Position numbers and translations under genes: made by a program
In this document: positions 39,235 to 47,122 of the stretch, piece after piece
How positions within the stretch are numbered: the stretch's first letter is position 1
Layout of the letters: each line of letters begins with the position of its first letter
Notes under the pieces: generated by a model
The model's database searches: none
Seen by the model: only the letters and a program-made list of their open reading frames with translations
Told to the model about the DNA's origin: nothing
DNA from: a virus
IMG/VR virus record: IMGVR_UViG_3300032516_003835
Location: 1-61,084 of that record
DNA length: 61,084 nucleotides
Direction: 5' to 3' (one strand)

Positions 39235-39527
39235 GCCGCCTCGCCCGCTTCCCGAAGCATCACGGCATTCAGGCGCCTCTGAAGCTTGAAGGCCGCGCTG
39301 AGCACCAGGCCCTGCATGGCCGCCCGGCGGATCTCCGGTAGGGCATTGTCACGGAGACCCTTCACCGTGCCGTGGTAGCCGATTCTGACCGGGCCCCGCT
39401 TGAACAGCTCCCGGGCCCTGGCGAGATTCCTGGCGAGCCGGGCCTCGCAGCCCTTGCACAGCCTGCCGACGGTTATCGTCCGCCGACACACCTCACAGCG
39501 ACCGATCTTCTTACGCGCTTTTCGCAT
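39231..39527 (-). CDS. Small zinc-finger protein
   Basis: A 98-residue basic protein with CEVCRRTITVGRLCKGCEAR near the N-terminus, a four-Cys zinc site, followed by a helical region rich in Arg. It overlaps the upstream HTH gene by 17 bases. DNA or RNA binding is likely. Confidence 0.6.
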   Translation of the reverse strand: MRKARKKIGRCEVCRRTITVGRLCKGCEARLARNLARARELFKRGPVRIGYHGTVKGLRDNALPEIRRAAMQGLVLSAAFKLQRRLNAVMLREAGEAA

Positions 39528-40065
39528 TCTCCCGACCCGCCTTCCCCACCAGATAACCGCCGGCGACGAGCTCCTCCCGGCGGTGGATCCACACGTCCGC
39601 GAGACTCCTGCCGCCCCAGAGACAGAGATCTCCGAGGGCGTTCCAGCCCTGGTCCACCACGTCGGCCAACTGGTCGAGGGCGACGTCGAACTGCCTGTCT
39701 CCCTCCGCGCCAAGCTGGTCCGGCTCCACGGACTCGATCAGGGCCCCGAACCGCTCTAGCGCGGCGCGGGCATGGCCGATCTCCCGGAGAGCCCGGTCTC
39801 GGGCCGTCAGGCGGTGGTGGTCGGCGCGGGGCCCGTCGTGCCACATGGGGCCGACCCCGCCGTTGGCGCATAGCGCGGCCGCCGCATACGTAGCCGGGTG
39901 ATCCAGCGCGAGACAGAGCGGGGCGAGTAGGGCTAGTGGGGGATTCGTGTCGCCCCGCTCCATGGCCGAGATCATGCCGTCAGTGACGAAGATTTTTCGA
40001 GCCAGGCGCTCCTGCGACAGCCCCCGATCGCGGCGGGCGGCCATGAGCGCTTGTGGAAAGTCCAT
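39511..40065 (-). CDS. XRE-family helix-turn-helix regulator
   Basis: A 184-residue protein with an N-terminal XRE HTH (MAARRDRGLSQERLARKIFV then DGMISAMERGDTNPP). The remainder is a helical domain of unknown role. Third gene of the early minus-strand operon after the Cro-like and Xis-like genes. Confidence 0.75.
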   Translation of the reverse strand: MDFPQALMAARRDRGLSQERLARKIFVTDGMISAMERGDTNPPLALLAPLCLALDHPATYAAAALCANGGVGPMWHDGPRADHHRLTARDRALREIGHARAALERFGALIESVEPDQLGAEGDRQFDVALDQLADVVDQGWNALGDLCLWGGRSLADVWIHRREELVAGGYLVGKAGRENAKSA

Positions 40066-40107
40066 CCTTTTTCCCTCCCTTCCACTGGGCCGTGGGTGGC
40101 TGGCTAT

Positions 40108-40389
40108 CTACCGCCCGGCAGCCATAGACTGGGTACCTGATCGCCGGGGCGCGGCTGGAGGTAGGCGGCGATGGAGAGGGACGGAGAGAGGGTCGGTGGT
40201 GTGGGTATGCTGAGGTGGAGCGCCCCGGCGAAGCTCGTCGCGGTCGATGCGAATCGCTCGGCCGTAGTGATCGTGGGGGATCACGTGCTCCCGAACGAGG
40301 TCGTAAACCGTGTTCCGGGACAGTCGCCGGATCCGGCAGACGTCCTCGACAGTCAGGGTGAGGGGCTCGGCGTCCCAGTTGATGGTCAT
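40108..40389 (-). CDS. Excisionase-like MerR/Xis-type HTH protein
   Basis: A 93-residue protein whose first 60 residues form a winged helix (LTVEDVCRIRRLSRNTVYDL, then GRAIRIDRDELRR), as in helix-turn-helix_17/excisionase proteins. It would guide the integrase to excision or act as an early regulator. A Pro- and Arg-rich tail follows. It overlaps the Cro-like gene by four bases. Confidence 0.72.
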   Translation of the reverse strand: MTINWDAEPLTLTVEDVCRIRRLSRNTVYDLVREHVIPHDHYGRAIRIDRDELRRGAPPQHTHTTDPLSVPLHRRLPPAAPRRSGTQSMAAGR

Positions 40390-40610
40390 GGGGCGGCCGT
40401 CTCAGAGGTAGACTGGTCGGGGAGGAAGATCGCGTCGGGCGTCGTGCCGAATTGCGAGGCGACGGCGACGGCCATCTCGTAGCTGAGCCTGACGTTTCCG
40501 CGCTCAAGTTCGGAGAGCCACTGTTTCGTCCGCCCGAGCCTCTGCGCGAGTTGAGTTTGAGTGAGGTCTTTCTGCTCCCTGATCTGGCGGATGCGCTGTC
40601 CGGGACTCAT
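40386..40610 (-). CDS. Cro-like XRE repressor
   Basis: A 74-residue XRE HTH protein (QIREQKDLTQTQLAQRLGRT with KQWLSELERGNVRLSY), first gene after the minus-strand early promoter and divergent from the CI-like repressor. Expected to favour the lytic state. Confidence 0.82.
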   Translation of the reverse strand: MSPGQRIRQIREQKDLTQTQLAQRLGRTKQWLSELERGNVRLSYEMAVAVASQFGTTPDAIFLPDQSTSETAAP

Positions 40611-40629
40611 TGTCTCACCGTCCAGGTTT

Positions 40630-40652
40630 CTTTGACCCCAGTATAGTCAAAG
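40630..40652. promoter_or_regulatory. Operator O1 of the genetic switch
   Basis: CTTTGAC and GTCAAAG form a perfect 7-bp inverted repeat with a 9-base spacer that covers the -10 of the early promoter. A repressor bound here would shut off the lytic genes. Confidence 0.7.
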
Positions 40653-40669
40653 GTTCCCGGACGTGTCAA
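40640..40669 (-). promoter_or_regulatory. Early minus-strand promoter
   Basis: On the minus strand TTGACA (40664-40669) and TATACT (40640-40645) are separated by 18 bases. It is the best promoter match I see and points at the Cro-like gene. Its -10 lies inside operator O1. Confidence 0.8.
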
Positions 40670-40686
40670 GCGATGCGACGCGGATT

Positions 40687-40711
40687 CCTTGACAATCCTT
40701 TTGCGTCAAGG
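40687..40711. promoter_or_regulatory. Operator O2 and repressor promoter region
   Basis: CCTTGAC and GTCAAGG form a second 7-bp inverted repeat with an 11-base spacer, sharing the TTGAC half-site with O1. A plus-strand -10 (TAGAAT, 40722-40727) follows without a good -35 at the right distance, so the repressor promoter is weak or activator-dependent. Confidence 0.6.
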
Positions 40712-40753
40712 ATTTCTGGACTAGAATTCAGGGGAGGACGGGAGTGGACTGCG

Positions 40754-41137
40754 ATATCGGACACACTCGGGGCACGCCTACGGGCGCTGAGGATTGAACG
40801 GGGACTGAGCCAACCGGATCTCGGCCGTCGCTTCAACGTCGCTAAGCAGACGATCTCCAACTACGAGACGGGCGCGACATCACCCACGCCTGACCAGGTC
40901 CGCGCCTTTGCTGACTTCTTCGGGGTGTCAACTGACTACCTCCTCGGCCGGGCAAGCGACCGGGGGCCCATCACCGATCCCCCGCCAGGCAGACTTGCCG
41001 AGGAGACGATCTTCTACCGTGCCACCCAGGACCTAACCCCCGTTCAACGAGAGAAACTCTTGGGCTTCATCGACGCCATGAAGGATGAGCACAAGCGGAA
41101 GGGCCTGCGGCCGGCAAGGAACAGAGGGGAGCAGTGA
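40754..41137 (+). CDS. CI-like XRE repressor
   Basis: A 127-residue repressor: XRE HTH (LRALRIERGLSQPDLGRRF with TISNYETGATSPTPDQVRAF, then FGVSTDYLLGRA) and a helical C-terminal part (LTPVQREKLLGFIDAMKDEH) without a peptidase domain. The natural N-terminus SDTLGARLRALR is preceded by ATA, not ATG, with GGGAG nine bases upstream. The next in-frame ATG is at 40673, upstream of the predicted promoter -10. So either ATA (or another rare start) is used, or a longer form is made. Confidence 0.8.
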   Translation: MSDTLGARLRALRIERGLSQPDLGRRFNVAKQTISNYETGATSPTPDQVRAFADFFGVSTDYLLGRASDRGPITDPPPGRLAEETIFYRATQDLTPVQREKLLGFIDAMKDEHKRKGLRPARNRGEQ

Positions 41138-41141
41138 GGAC

Positions 41142-41768
41142 ATGACCGGAAACCAGGGGTTTTTCGGCAGCGTCGCGGAGGCGGCCAAGCTGATGAAGGC
41201 CGGAGCCCTGCAACTCACTTACCTCGGTGGCCATCCCGATCTTGCCCACCAGTCTCAGGCACTAGTCTCTGCGGACGGGGACTGCCTGCGCGTTTTCTCG
41301 CTTGCTGGGGCCGGGCGCTCGATCTCGATCCGCCGGGAAGACATCCTCGGCCTTTCCCTCGTGCCAGCCTCAACCGCAACGCTCGGACGGACGGCCGCCG
41401 GGGCCTTGGCGGGAGCGGCGCTCGCTGGTGGGTTCGGCCTTCTGGCCGGAGCCGCTCTCGGAGGCCGGGCCCGGGATGCGAGCCTGATTCGCTTGATCCT
41501 CAAACGCGGGCCGCTGACAGTGGAGGTCTTCTTCGGCGGGAAGGACGCGGCAAAACAATATGCCGCATTCGCCGGTCTCCTGGCTACCCCATCGGCCGAA
41601 CCCGAAAGCCCGGCGGCAGCCATTCCGGAACGGAGCGCCTTCCTTGCGGAGATGGACCGCCTGGCCGAACGCAGGAGGGCGGGCGAGATTTCGGCCGACG
41701 AGTTCGCAGACGCGAAGAGGGCGCTCATTGAGTCGGCCAAGGCGGAGCAGGCGGGAGAGGGGAAGTGA
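41142..41768 (+). CDS. SHOCT-domain protein with a glycine-rich hydrophobic segment
   Basis: A 208-residue protein. A beta-rich N-terminal domain is followed by a glycine-zipper-like hydrophobic stretch (GALAGAALAGGFGLLAGAAL) and a C-terminal SHOCT-like helix pair (LAERRRAGEISADEFADAKR). Expressed with the repressor, so it is probably made in the lysogen; a membrane-associated superinfection or stress role is possible. Confidence 0.65.
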   Translation: MTGNQGFFGSVAEAAKLMKAGALQLTYLGGHPDLAHQSQALVSADGDCLRVFSLAGAGRSISIRREDILGLSLVPASTATLGRTAAGALAGAALAGGFGLLAGAALGGRARDASLIRLILKRGPLTVEVFFGGKDAAKQYAAFAGLLATPSAEPESPAAAIPERSAFLAEMDRLAERRRAGEISADEFADAKRALIESAKAEQAGEGK

Positions 41769-41772
41769 GGTC

Positions 41773-42306
41773 GTGGGCGACCTCCCCTTCATCAAGCCCG
41801 ATGTTTCGCTGATTCCCGAAGCCATTCTCACCGACGAAATCCGCGGCCTACTCGCGGGTCCTCTCGCATCTCCCTACCAGCAGTTCGGCGGTGAGCGGTT
41901 CTACCTGACCGACGATTACTTGGTCCTGTGCCGGGCACACAAGAACTACTTCGCGCTCGACTATGCCCTCGCCAGGCTCGGGGCGGCACACTTTCGGGTC
42001 GGCGATCTCGACACGGCAGAACGCGTCCACAAGACAACCGTCATGATGGGTTCCTGGCACCCCCAGGTCTTCGATGAGTTGTTCAGCGTCTATGTCGAAC
42101 AGAACAACCTCAACGGCGCGTTCTGGCTTCTCAGCGTAGCCCAGGAGCGCATAAACTCCACCGGTCCCGATTACCACTATGCCAAAGCCAAGTTCTTCAA
42201 GCTTCTTGTGAGAGCCACGACTTACGAGTGGGACGCGAAGGGCGTGGCCCACAAGATAAGGCGGAAGCGGGCCAAGTCATCCGAAGTGGCGGCCGCCAAG
42301 GAGTAG
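41773..42306 (+). CDS. Hypothetical lysogeny-region protein
   Basis: A 177-residue protein from GTG 41773. Central helices (FALDYALARLGAAHFRVGDL, then DTAERVHKTTV) have a TPR-like look, and the tail is basic. No family recognised. Located in the repressor transcript. About 195 bases with no gene follow it. Confidence 0.6.
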   Translation: MGDLPFIKPDVSLIPEAILTDEIRGLLAGPLASPYQQFGGERFYLTDDYLVLCRAHKNYFALDYALARLGAAHFRVGDLDTAERVHKTTVMMGSWHPQVFDELFSVYVEQNNLNGAFWLLSVAQERINSTGPDYHYAKAKFFKLLVRATTYEWDAKGVAHKIRRKRAKSSEVAAAKE

Positions 42307-42502
42307 GGCCGCCTTCAACCATCCCTGCCCACAACCGCCCACCGCATACCGGCCCGCCCCCCTCATCCCCGCTAACGCCCAGCATACCCACCAATTTCAC
42401 CCAGTGGCAGGAACTCCCGCCTGCTCGCCGAACGCTACCACTCCCCGGTATTCGTCGCCGAAAGTCTCTACCGCACCCCTGGGGGCAGGAGGGGTGATAT
42501 GG

Positions 42503-42997
42503 GTGAAGACGGATCCCGTTTCCCTGGCCCGGCGCATTCTCGCCGAGGCCGGCCATTTCGAGGTTTGCCGCCTGCGGCCCCAGGTCAATCTCGGCTGGCT
42601 CCTCCGCCACCTGGGTCTCGACTGGAGGCGCTGGAGCCTCGGCGGTCTCGCCGGGGCCCTGGTCCAGATCGAGGGCCGCTGGTACGTGGTCACCGACTCG
42701 CGGCAGGCGGCCGGCCGTCAGCGGTTCACTGCCGCGCACGAGCTCAAGCACTTCCTCGCCGACCGGCCGCAAATCCATGTCTTCCCCCCGCGGGCCAGTG
42801 CGGATACCCAGATCGAGCGGGAGGCCGACGTTTTCGCCCGCGAGCTCCTCATGCCCGATGAGTCGGTCTCCTGGCTCTGGCGGCAGGGGCTCCGCTCCCC
42901 GGTCGAGATCGCGCGGGCCTTGGGGGTGAGTTCGGAGGCGGCCGGGATCAGGTTGGCGGAACTGGGCCTAGGAGAACGGAGGCTTTGGTCGAACTAG
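42503..42997 (+). CDS. ImmA/IrrE-family metallopeptidase
   Basis: A 164-residue M78-type peptidase with the motif FTAAHELKHFLADRP and downstream EREADVFARELLMP, giving HExxH and the third Glu ligand. In ICEBs1-type systems such proteases cleave the XRE repressor to trigger induction. Here it lies in the same arm as the CI-like gene. GTG at 42503 with AGGAGG upstream. Confidence 0.85.
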   Translation: MKTDPVSLARRILAEAGHFEVCRLRPQVNLGWLLRHLGLDWRRWSLGGLAGALVQIEGRWYVVTDSRQAAGRQRFTAAHELKHFLADRPQIHVFPPRASADTQIEREADVFARELLMPDESVSWLWRQGLRSPVEIARALGVSSEAAGIRLAELGLGERRLWSN

Positions 42998-43039
42998 GGG
43001 CGACGCGCCCCTTGAGGGTGGAGGGCGGAGGTGGGGCCG

Positions 43040-44221
43040 ATGGTCACCGGGCACGTCGAGAAGCGCGGTAAGCGGGGCTGGTCGAGTTTGCTGATCGACT
43101 ACGGCTATGGGCCGGACGGCAAGCGCCGAAGGCGCAGGGTAGCGGTGAAGCGCCCGGACGGTAAGCCCGTGACCAAGGGCCAGGCCGAGACGGAACTCCG
43201 CAAGACCTTGGCCGAGATCGATGCAGGGACTTACGTCGAGCCGTCGGCCCTCCGCTATGGCCAGTGGCTCGAGGACTGGCTCACGCTGACCCGCCGTGAG
43301 CCGGGCACGCGCCGGGCCTACGGGAGTCTAATCCGGTGTCACGTCCTCCCGGCCCTCGGCGATATTGCCCTCCAGGAACTCAAACCCCTCGACATCCAGC
43401 GACTATCGGCGGCGCTGGAGGCCAAGGGCCTGGCGCCGGCGACACAGCACACAATCCGCGCTATCATCGTGGGCAGCCTGGGCCAGGCGGAGCGGCTGGA
43501 GATGATCTCTCGGAATCCCACTCGAAAGGTGACCTGGCCGTCGGCGCCACGCTTGGAGGTCGTGGCCCTCGACCGCGCGCAGACGCGGACCCTGCTCGAT
43601 CGCGCTCGGGCCTGGGAGCACTACTCGGCCTTGGCTTTGGCCCTGTGGTCGGGCCTCCGAATCGGAGAGCTCCTCGGACTGCGCTGGGCGGACGTCGATC
43701 TTGAGGGCCGCCTCCTCCACGTGCGCCACCAGCTCAAGAGGGCGCGGCCGGAGCCGGCATGGAAACCGCCCAAGACCGTGGCCGGCCTCCGCGACGTCCC
43801 GTTTGGCGCGACGGCTACCGCCCTCCTGCGCGGCCAGCGCAAGCGACAGGTCCAGAGTCGCCTGGCGCTCGGCCCCGCTTATCACCCCCACGATCTGGTG
43901 ATATCGTGCGCGGACGGGAGAGCTCTCCCGGATTACGCGCTCCGGGAGGCATTCGCCGGCCTGATGGCCACCGAGGGGCGGGCCGGCTTCCCGTGGCACG
44001 GCTTGCGCCATACCTACGCCACTTTGCTCCTGGCCGAAGGCGTCGAACTCCACGTCGTTTCCCGGCTCCTCGGCCACTCGAATCCGTCGATCACCCTCCG
44101 CTACTACGCGGCTTATCTGCCGTCGAGCCGGGCGGCCGCGGCCGAGAGGCTGGAGCGGGCCATCGGCGGGCACCAAGCGGGCACCGGCGGCGGCTCAGAC
44201 GGAGGCGGCTCCGACTCATAA
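43040..44221 (+). CDS. int: Tyrosine-family integrase
   Basis: A 393-residue site-specific recombinase. The N-terminal arm-binding segment is basic (GPDGKRRRRRVAV), then the SAM-like core-binding domain (YGQWLEDWLTLTRREPGTRR), and the catalytic domain with Arg in LWSGLRIGELLGLRW, HGLRHTYATLLL and LLGHSNPSITLRYYAAY (Arg, His-x-x-Arg, His and Tyr). ATG at 43040 has GGAGGTG upstream. A Gly- and Ser-rich tail ends the protein. Confidence 0.95.
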   Translation: MVTGHVEKRGKRGWSSLLIDYGYGPDGKRRRRRVAVKRPDGKPVTKGQAETELRKTLAEIDAGTYVEPSALRYGQWLEDWLTLTRREPGTRRAYGSLIRCHVLPALGDIALQELKPLDIQRLSAALEAKGLAPATQHTIRAIIVGSLGQAERLEMISRNPTRKVTWPSAPRLEVVALDRAQTRTLLDRARAWEHYSALALALWSGLRIGELLGLRWADVDLEGRLLHVRHQLKRARPEPAWKPPKTVAGLRDVPFGATATALLRGQRKRQVQSRLALGPAYHPHDLVISCADGRALPDYALREAFAGLMATEGRAGFPWHGLRHTYATLLLAEGVELHVVSRLLGHSNPSITLRYYAAYLPSSRAAAAERLERAIGGHQAGTGGGSDGGGSDS

Positions 44222-44606
44222 GGCCAGCTACAGGGCCATTAGCGACACCTGACGCCTCTTAACACTCTGTTAAACGCGCCCGCGTCACGGACCTGCGATG
44301 TTGCCTCCCGAGGCGCGGTCTACCTGCGGCTACGTGAGTCTTCGTCTCTTCTCGTCCTGCCCCGTCCTCCTGATTTGGGCACCGGTTCGGGCACCCCCTC
44401 CCGGCCTTCGCTTCGCCTCCCGAACCGATTTCGCGCTAGGAAGCCCCAGGACGAACTGAACTCCCCGAATCGGCCCATGGTCTGTCTGGGGGCCTGATCG
44501 CGCCAGGACGCCCCCGGTTAGGCGGCACGGCGGGGCGGTGTAGGGGTGGGGTCCGGGATACGAAGAAGGGCCGGCCCCGGAGGACCGGCCCGAGAGATTT
44601 GAACGC
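44222..44606. other. Non-coding region after the integrase, probable attP
   Basis: About 385 bases with no gene. Contains TTAACACTCTGTTAA (44259-44273), a 9-bp inverted repeat CGGTTCGGG/CCCGAACCG (44383-44391, 44419-44427), and paired GGGCACC direct repeats (44377-44383, 44389-44395). Another GGGCACC pair lies in the integrase 3' end (44168-44185). The position suits attP with Int arm sites, but the core cannot be fixed without the attB sequence. I see no tRNA. Confidence 0.45.
44561..44591 (-). terminator. Terminator of the 44.6-46.2 kb unit
   Basis: GGGCCGG and CCGGCCC pair (7 bp) around a 10-base loop, followed on the minus strand by TTCTTCG. It lies 16 bases after the stop of the gene at 44607. 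Confidence 0.6.
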
Positions 44607-45797
44607 CTACTCGTGCATTCCCAGAACTGCCCGAACGCGCTGCTCAAGGTCAGCGTTGAGGTAGTCCCTGACGGCGGCTCGGGCGATGGTCCGCTGGGCA
44701 TCTCCTGACGTGCAGGCCCACTCGGCGGCACTCGCTGCGGAGCCGGCGGCGACTATGGCGCACCCCACAGGGCCACCAGACGCCGCTGCCGCTGCCGCAC
44801 ACATGGCCGCCGTTTCGGCGCTGCGCGAGAGGGGCAGGCAGGGGATGTCTCGGCTGATGGTCTGCTTGGCGATCTCGCACTCACTGTCCGTCGCTTCGCC
44901 GCGCAGCCATGCCCGCCTGATTCGCACAGCCTCCAAGCTCGCGGGATCGGGTTGTACCCGTATGGCCAGGGCGACTCCCCACAGGGCTAGTTCCGCCCAG
45001 TCGCAGGCGGCCTCATGGAGTGTGGTGGCAATGTCCTGTGGGTCACAGAGGGCGGTGATGTCTGTCTTGCAGAACCGGGCGTCCTGCGAGACATCCCTTC
45101 GGGTGAACTCTACCCAGACGACGACGGGACTAGGCGCGCCCTTGAGCGCGTCCAGAATGCGGGGCGCACCGCGAAAGCACTCGCCGTGCAGAGTCAGGGT
45201 TTCGCCCTGCCTGATCACATGGCTGTCGTGCTCCGTTAGGCATCCCTCGGCGGTCGCAAAGTGCCACGCCTCCATCCGTCCTCTCGCTTGGCGCGCCGCG
45301 GCCTCGCCGGCCAGCTTCTCCTTGAACGCCTGGACCTGGTCATGGGTCCAGACCGGCCCGCAGGCCAGTTCAAACTCCGGGGTCGGAACCTTGCCCCGGC
45401 CGCGTTCCACGGAGAGGCGGCGCGGGTCCATGCCGACGGCCTGCGCGAACTCCTGGAGGCCGTAGCGCTTCTCGACATACCAGTTGCCGTCCTCGAAAAC
45501 CCTGGACAGTATGGCGTCGAGGCCGTCTTTCTCGGCCTCGGCCTGCTGGAAGGACTCGGGGTCTTCGCCGGCGGGGACGACCTCGGTGCGCCCGCCGGAA
45601 CCCTGGACATTGGGGCTGTCGTAGGTCACCTGGATGTCGGCCCCGGGATAGTTCTCCACCAGGGCCTCCCGACAGAGTTCGGCATAGCGACGGACGCTAC
45701 CCTCGCGGTCGATGCCCTCCTCGCCCTCGCCGCCGAACAGGTTGCCGCCGAGGAAGTGATGCCGGATTACCCAACCCTCGTAAGCCCTCTCGGACAT
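44607..45797 (-). CDS. Hypothetical accessory protein, possible DNA-binding regulator
   Basis: A 396-residue protein from ATG 45797 with AGGAGAGG upstream. Residues ~100-145 look like a helix-turn-helix (LQEFAQAVGMDPRRLSVERG). The central part is beta-rich with several Cys. The C-terminal ~90 residues include an Ala- and Gly-rich hydrophobic stretch (TAAMCAAAAAASGGPVGCAI). I recognise no family. It shares a promoter with the gene upstream and could bind the three palindromes ahead of that promoter. Being outside the lytic operons, it may be a lysogenic-conversion gene. Confidence 0.6.
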   Translation of the reverse strand: MSERAYEGWVIRHHFLGGNLFGGEGEEGIDREGSVRRYAELCREALVENYPGADIQVTYDSPNVQGSGGRTEVVPAGEDPESFQQAEAEKDGLDAILSRVFEDGNWYVEKRYGLQEFAQAVGMDPRRLSVERGRGKVPTPEFELACGPVWTHDQVQAFKEKLAGEAAARQARGRMEAWHFATAEGCLTEHDSHVIRQGETLTLHGECFRGAPRILDALKGAPSPVVVWVEFTRRDVSQDARFCKTDITALCDPQDIATTLHEAACDWAELALWGVALAIRVQPDPASLEAVRIRRAWLRGEATDSECEIAKQTISRDIPCLPLSRSAETAAMCAAAAAASGGPVGCAIVAAGSAASAAEWACTSGDAQRTIARAAVRDYLNADLEQRVRAVLGMHE

Positions 45798-45876
45798 TCT
45801 CAGCCTCTCCTCTCCTCCCCGGCCCTGTTTGGGTCGGGGCCTTGCCACCCCCACTCGCGTGGGGAGATGCGCCGGG

Positions 45877-46248
45877 CTAGAACGTCAGCGACTTCTTCTG
45901 GTCTACCATGTCATGCATGGTAAGGCCCGCGAAGGCGGCCACGAACTCGGCGGCGTTGTCCTGCGTGACCAGGCCCCGCAGAAGGAGCCGAGCGTTCATG
46001 GCGGCGTCCTCCGTATCGTGGAGGTCCTCCAGCCATACCGCCCCGAGGGAGACGAGACCCCGCATGGCGTCCGCGACGGCGGCGAAGGCGTCAATCGGGA
46101 ACCGCTTACACCAGGCGCGAGCCATCGGGTCGAACTTGTAGCCGTCCGCCTTCAGGGTATCCTTGATGCTGTACGAGTCATCGACAACGACCTGCAGGTG
46201 TCGCGGACGGGCGTATACGATCACCTGGCCGATGCGGACATTCAGCAT
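45877..46248 (-). CDS. Hypothetical accessory protein
   Basis: A 123-residue protein starting MLNVRIGQVIVYARPRHLQV, first gene of a two-gene unit with a strong promoter and GAGGAGG ribosome site. The middle contains YKFDPMARAWCKRFPIDAFA. No family recognised. A short GC hairpin with a GCGA loop lies between it and the next gene. Confidence 0.6.
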   Translation of the reverse strand: MLNVRIGQVIVYARPRHLQVVVDDSYSIKDTLKADGYKFDPMARAWCKRFPIDAFAAVADAMRGLVSLGAVWLEDLHDTEDAAMNARLLLRGLVTQDNAAEFVAAFAGLTMHDMVDQKKSLTF

Positions 46249-46265
46249 TTCAGTTTCCTCCTCGG

Positions 46266-46282
46266 TGTTGATATCGTCAACT
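46266..46282. promoter_or_regulatory. Palindromic operator, promoter-proximal copy
   Basis: TGTTGATATCGTCAACT, an imperfect copy of the shared 17-bp palindrome, overlapping the predicted transcript start. Confidence 0.65.
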
Positions 46283-46292
46283 GCCTAACCTC

Positions 46293-46320
46293 ATTCTATC
46301 ATATGTGTTGACGCTGTCAA
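46293..46320 (-). promoter_or_regulatory. Promoter of the accessory two-gene unit
   Basis: On the minus strand TTGACA (46315-46320) and TAGAAT (46293-46298) are separated by 16 bases, about 40 bases before the ATG at 46248. The -35 lies inside a palindromic operator. Confidence 0.75.
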
Positions 46321-46322
46321 CA
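46306..46322. promoter_or_regulatory. Palindromic operator over the -35
   Basis: TGTTGACGCTGTCAACA, a perfect inverted repeat covering the -35 element. Confidence 0.7.
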
Positions 46323-46376
46323 ACATTCGGCGAGGAGTCCAGCGGGATCGACCTCCTGAGCGACCCCAGGACAGGC

Positions 46377-46393
46377 TGTTGATAGTGTCAACA
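46377..46393. promoter_or_regulatory. Palindromic operator, upstream copy
   Basis: TGTTGATAGTGTCAACA, a third copy about 55 bases upstream of the second. Three sites on one regulatory region suggest cooperative or looping repression. Confidence 0.65.
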
Positions 46394-46451
46394 GGTATTC
46401 ATAAAGGGCCCTGTTTTCCAGCGCGTCCTGGAGCCTCCTGGCGCGACGTTT

Positions 46452-46531
46452 ACCAGGGCTTTTGTCAATCGCGTCAGTAATGAGTAGTTATGCGTCGAGG
46501 GGGAAGAAGGGCGAAAGACAAACGCCCTGGT
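46452..46531. other. Large inverted repeat in the intergenic region
   Basis: ACCAGGGCTTTTGTC (46452-46466) and GACAAACGCCCTGGT (46517-46531) pair at 14 of 15 positions around a 50-base loop. It is the main feature of the ~180 gene-free bases between the upstream operator and the late terminator. It could be a small RNA, a protein-binding site or part of att. Confidence 0.5.
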
Positions 46532-46573
46532 AGATGAGGTTTGGTGGAAGCGGGAGGGGCGTGCCGGGAATCG

Positions 46574-46604
46574 AAAAAGGCCCCCACCGGTTAGGGTGGG
46601 GGCC
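46574..46604 (-). terminator. Strong late-operon terminator
   Basis: GGCCCCCACC and GGTGGGGGCC form a perfect 10-bp stem with a 6-base loop, followed on the minus strand by TTTTTCGATT. It ends the late operon after the holin-like gene. Confidence 0.9.
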
Positions 46605-46650
46605 AGGGTGACTCTCGGGGATCGGACTCTCGGTGATGCGCTCAGTGTAG

Positions 46651-47085
46651 TTAGCCCCGAGGAGAGAGTTTGCCGAGATGCGTAGCGGAGGCGTCGCTCA
46701 GGGAGCGGGTCGGAGCGGCCAGGGAGACGATGCCCGAAGCGGGCCCGCCCCCATTGGCCGGCATGGGGTTCAGCATAGCGAGAATCCGCTCCTTGAATTT
46801 CTCCCAACCCATGATGGCGGCGAAGGCGACGGCGGCCGCGTTGACGAAGGCCAGGACGGCGGCCCAAGCGTCGAAGCCGCCGGCGTGGATGGCCACCAGA
46901 AACGCGAAGACCAGAGCCCAGAGGTAGGCGAGGGTCTGCGTCTTTAGGGTCGGGACTGGCTTCCGTTTCCGGAAGACCCAGGCGACGAGGTTGTCGAACA
47001 GGTCCTTAGTGACCTCGGTTAGGAGGATTACGGTCAGGACCGCCCCGAAGGGCGAGCCGATGAAGCTCCATCCCCAGAATTCCAC
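46651..47085 (-). CDS. Holin-like membrane protein
   Basis: A 144-residue protein from GTG 47085 with AAGGGAGG upstream. Three hydrophobic segments are visible (SPFGAVLTVILLTEVTK, LAYLWALVFAFLVAIHAGG and WAAVLAFVNAAAVAFAAIM), followed by a polar tail. Last gene of the late operon, next to the endolysin, fitting a holin that releases or activates it. Confidence 0.7.
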   Translation of the reverse strand: MEFWGWSFIGSPFGAVLTVILLTEVTKDLFDNLVAWVFRKRKPVPTLKTQTLAYLWALVFAFLVAIHAGGFDAWAAVLAFVNAAAVAFAAIMGWEKFKERILAMLNPMPANGGGPASGIVSLAAPTRSLSDASATHLGKLSPRG

Positions 47086-47122
47086 GGTGTTCACCTCCCT
47101 TGCTAAAGTCATGGTGAGCGGC

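Noticed and set aside
44330-44606. tRNA gene or tRNA-derived attP core
   Set aside because: A GGTTCGGG segment looks like a T-arm at first, but no acceptor stem or anticodon arm can be built around it.
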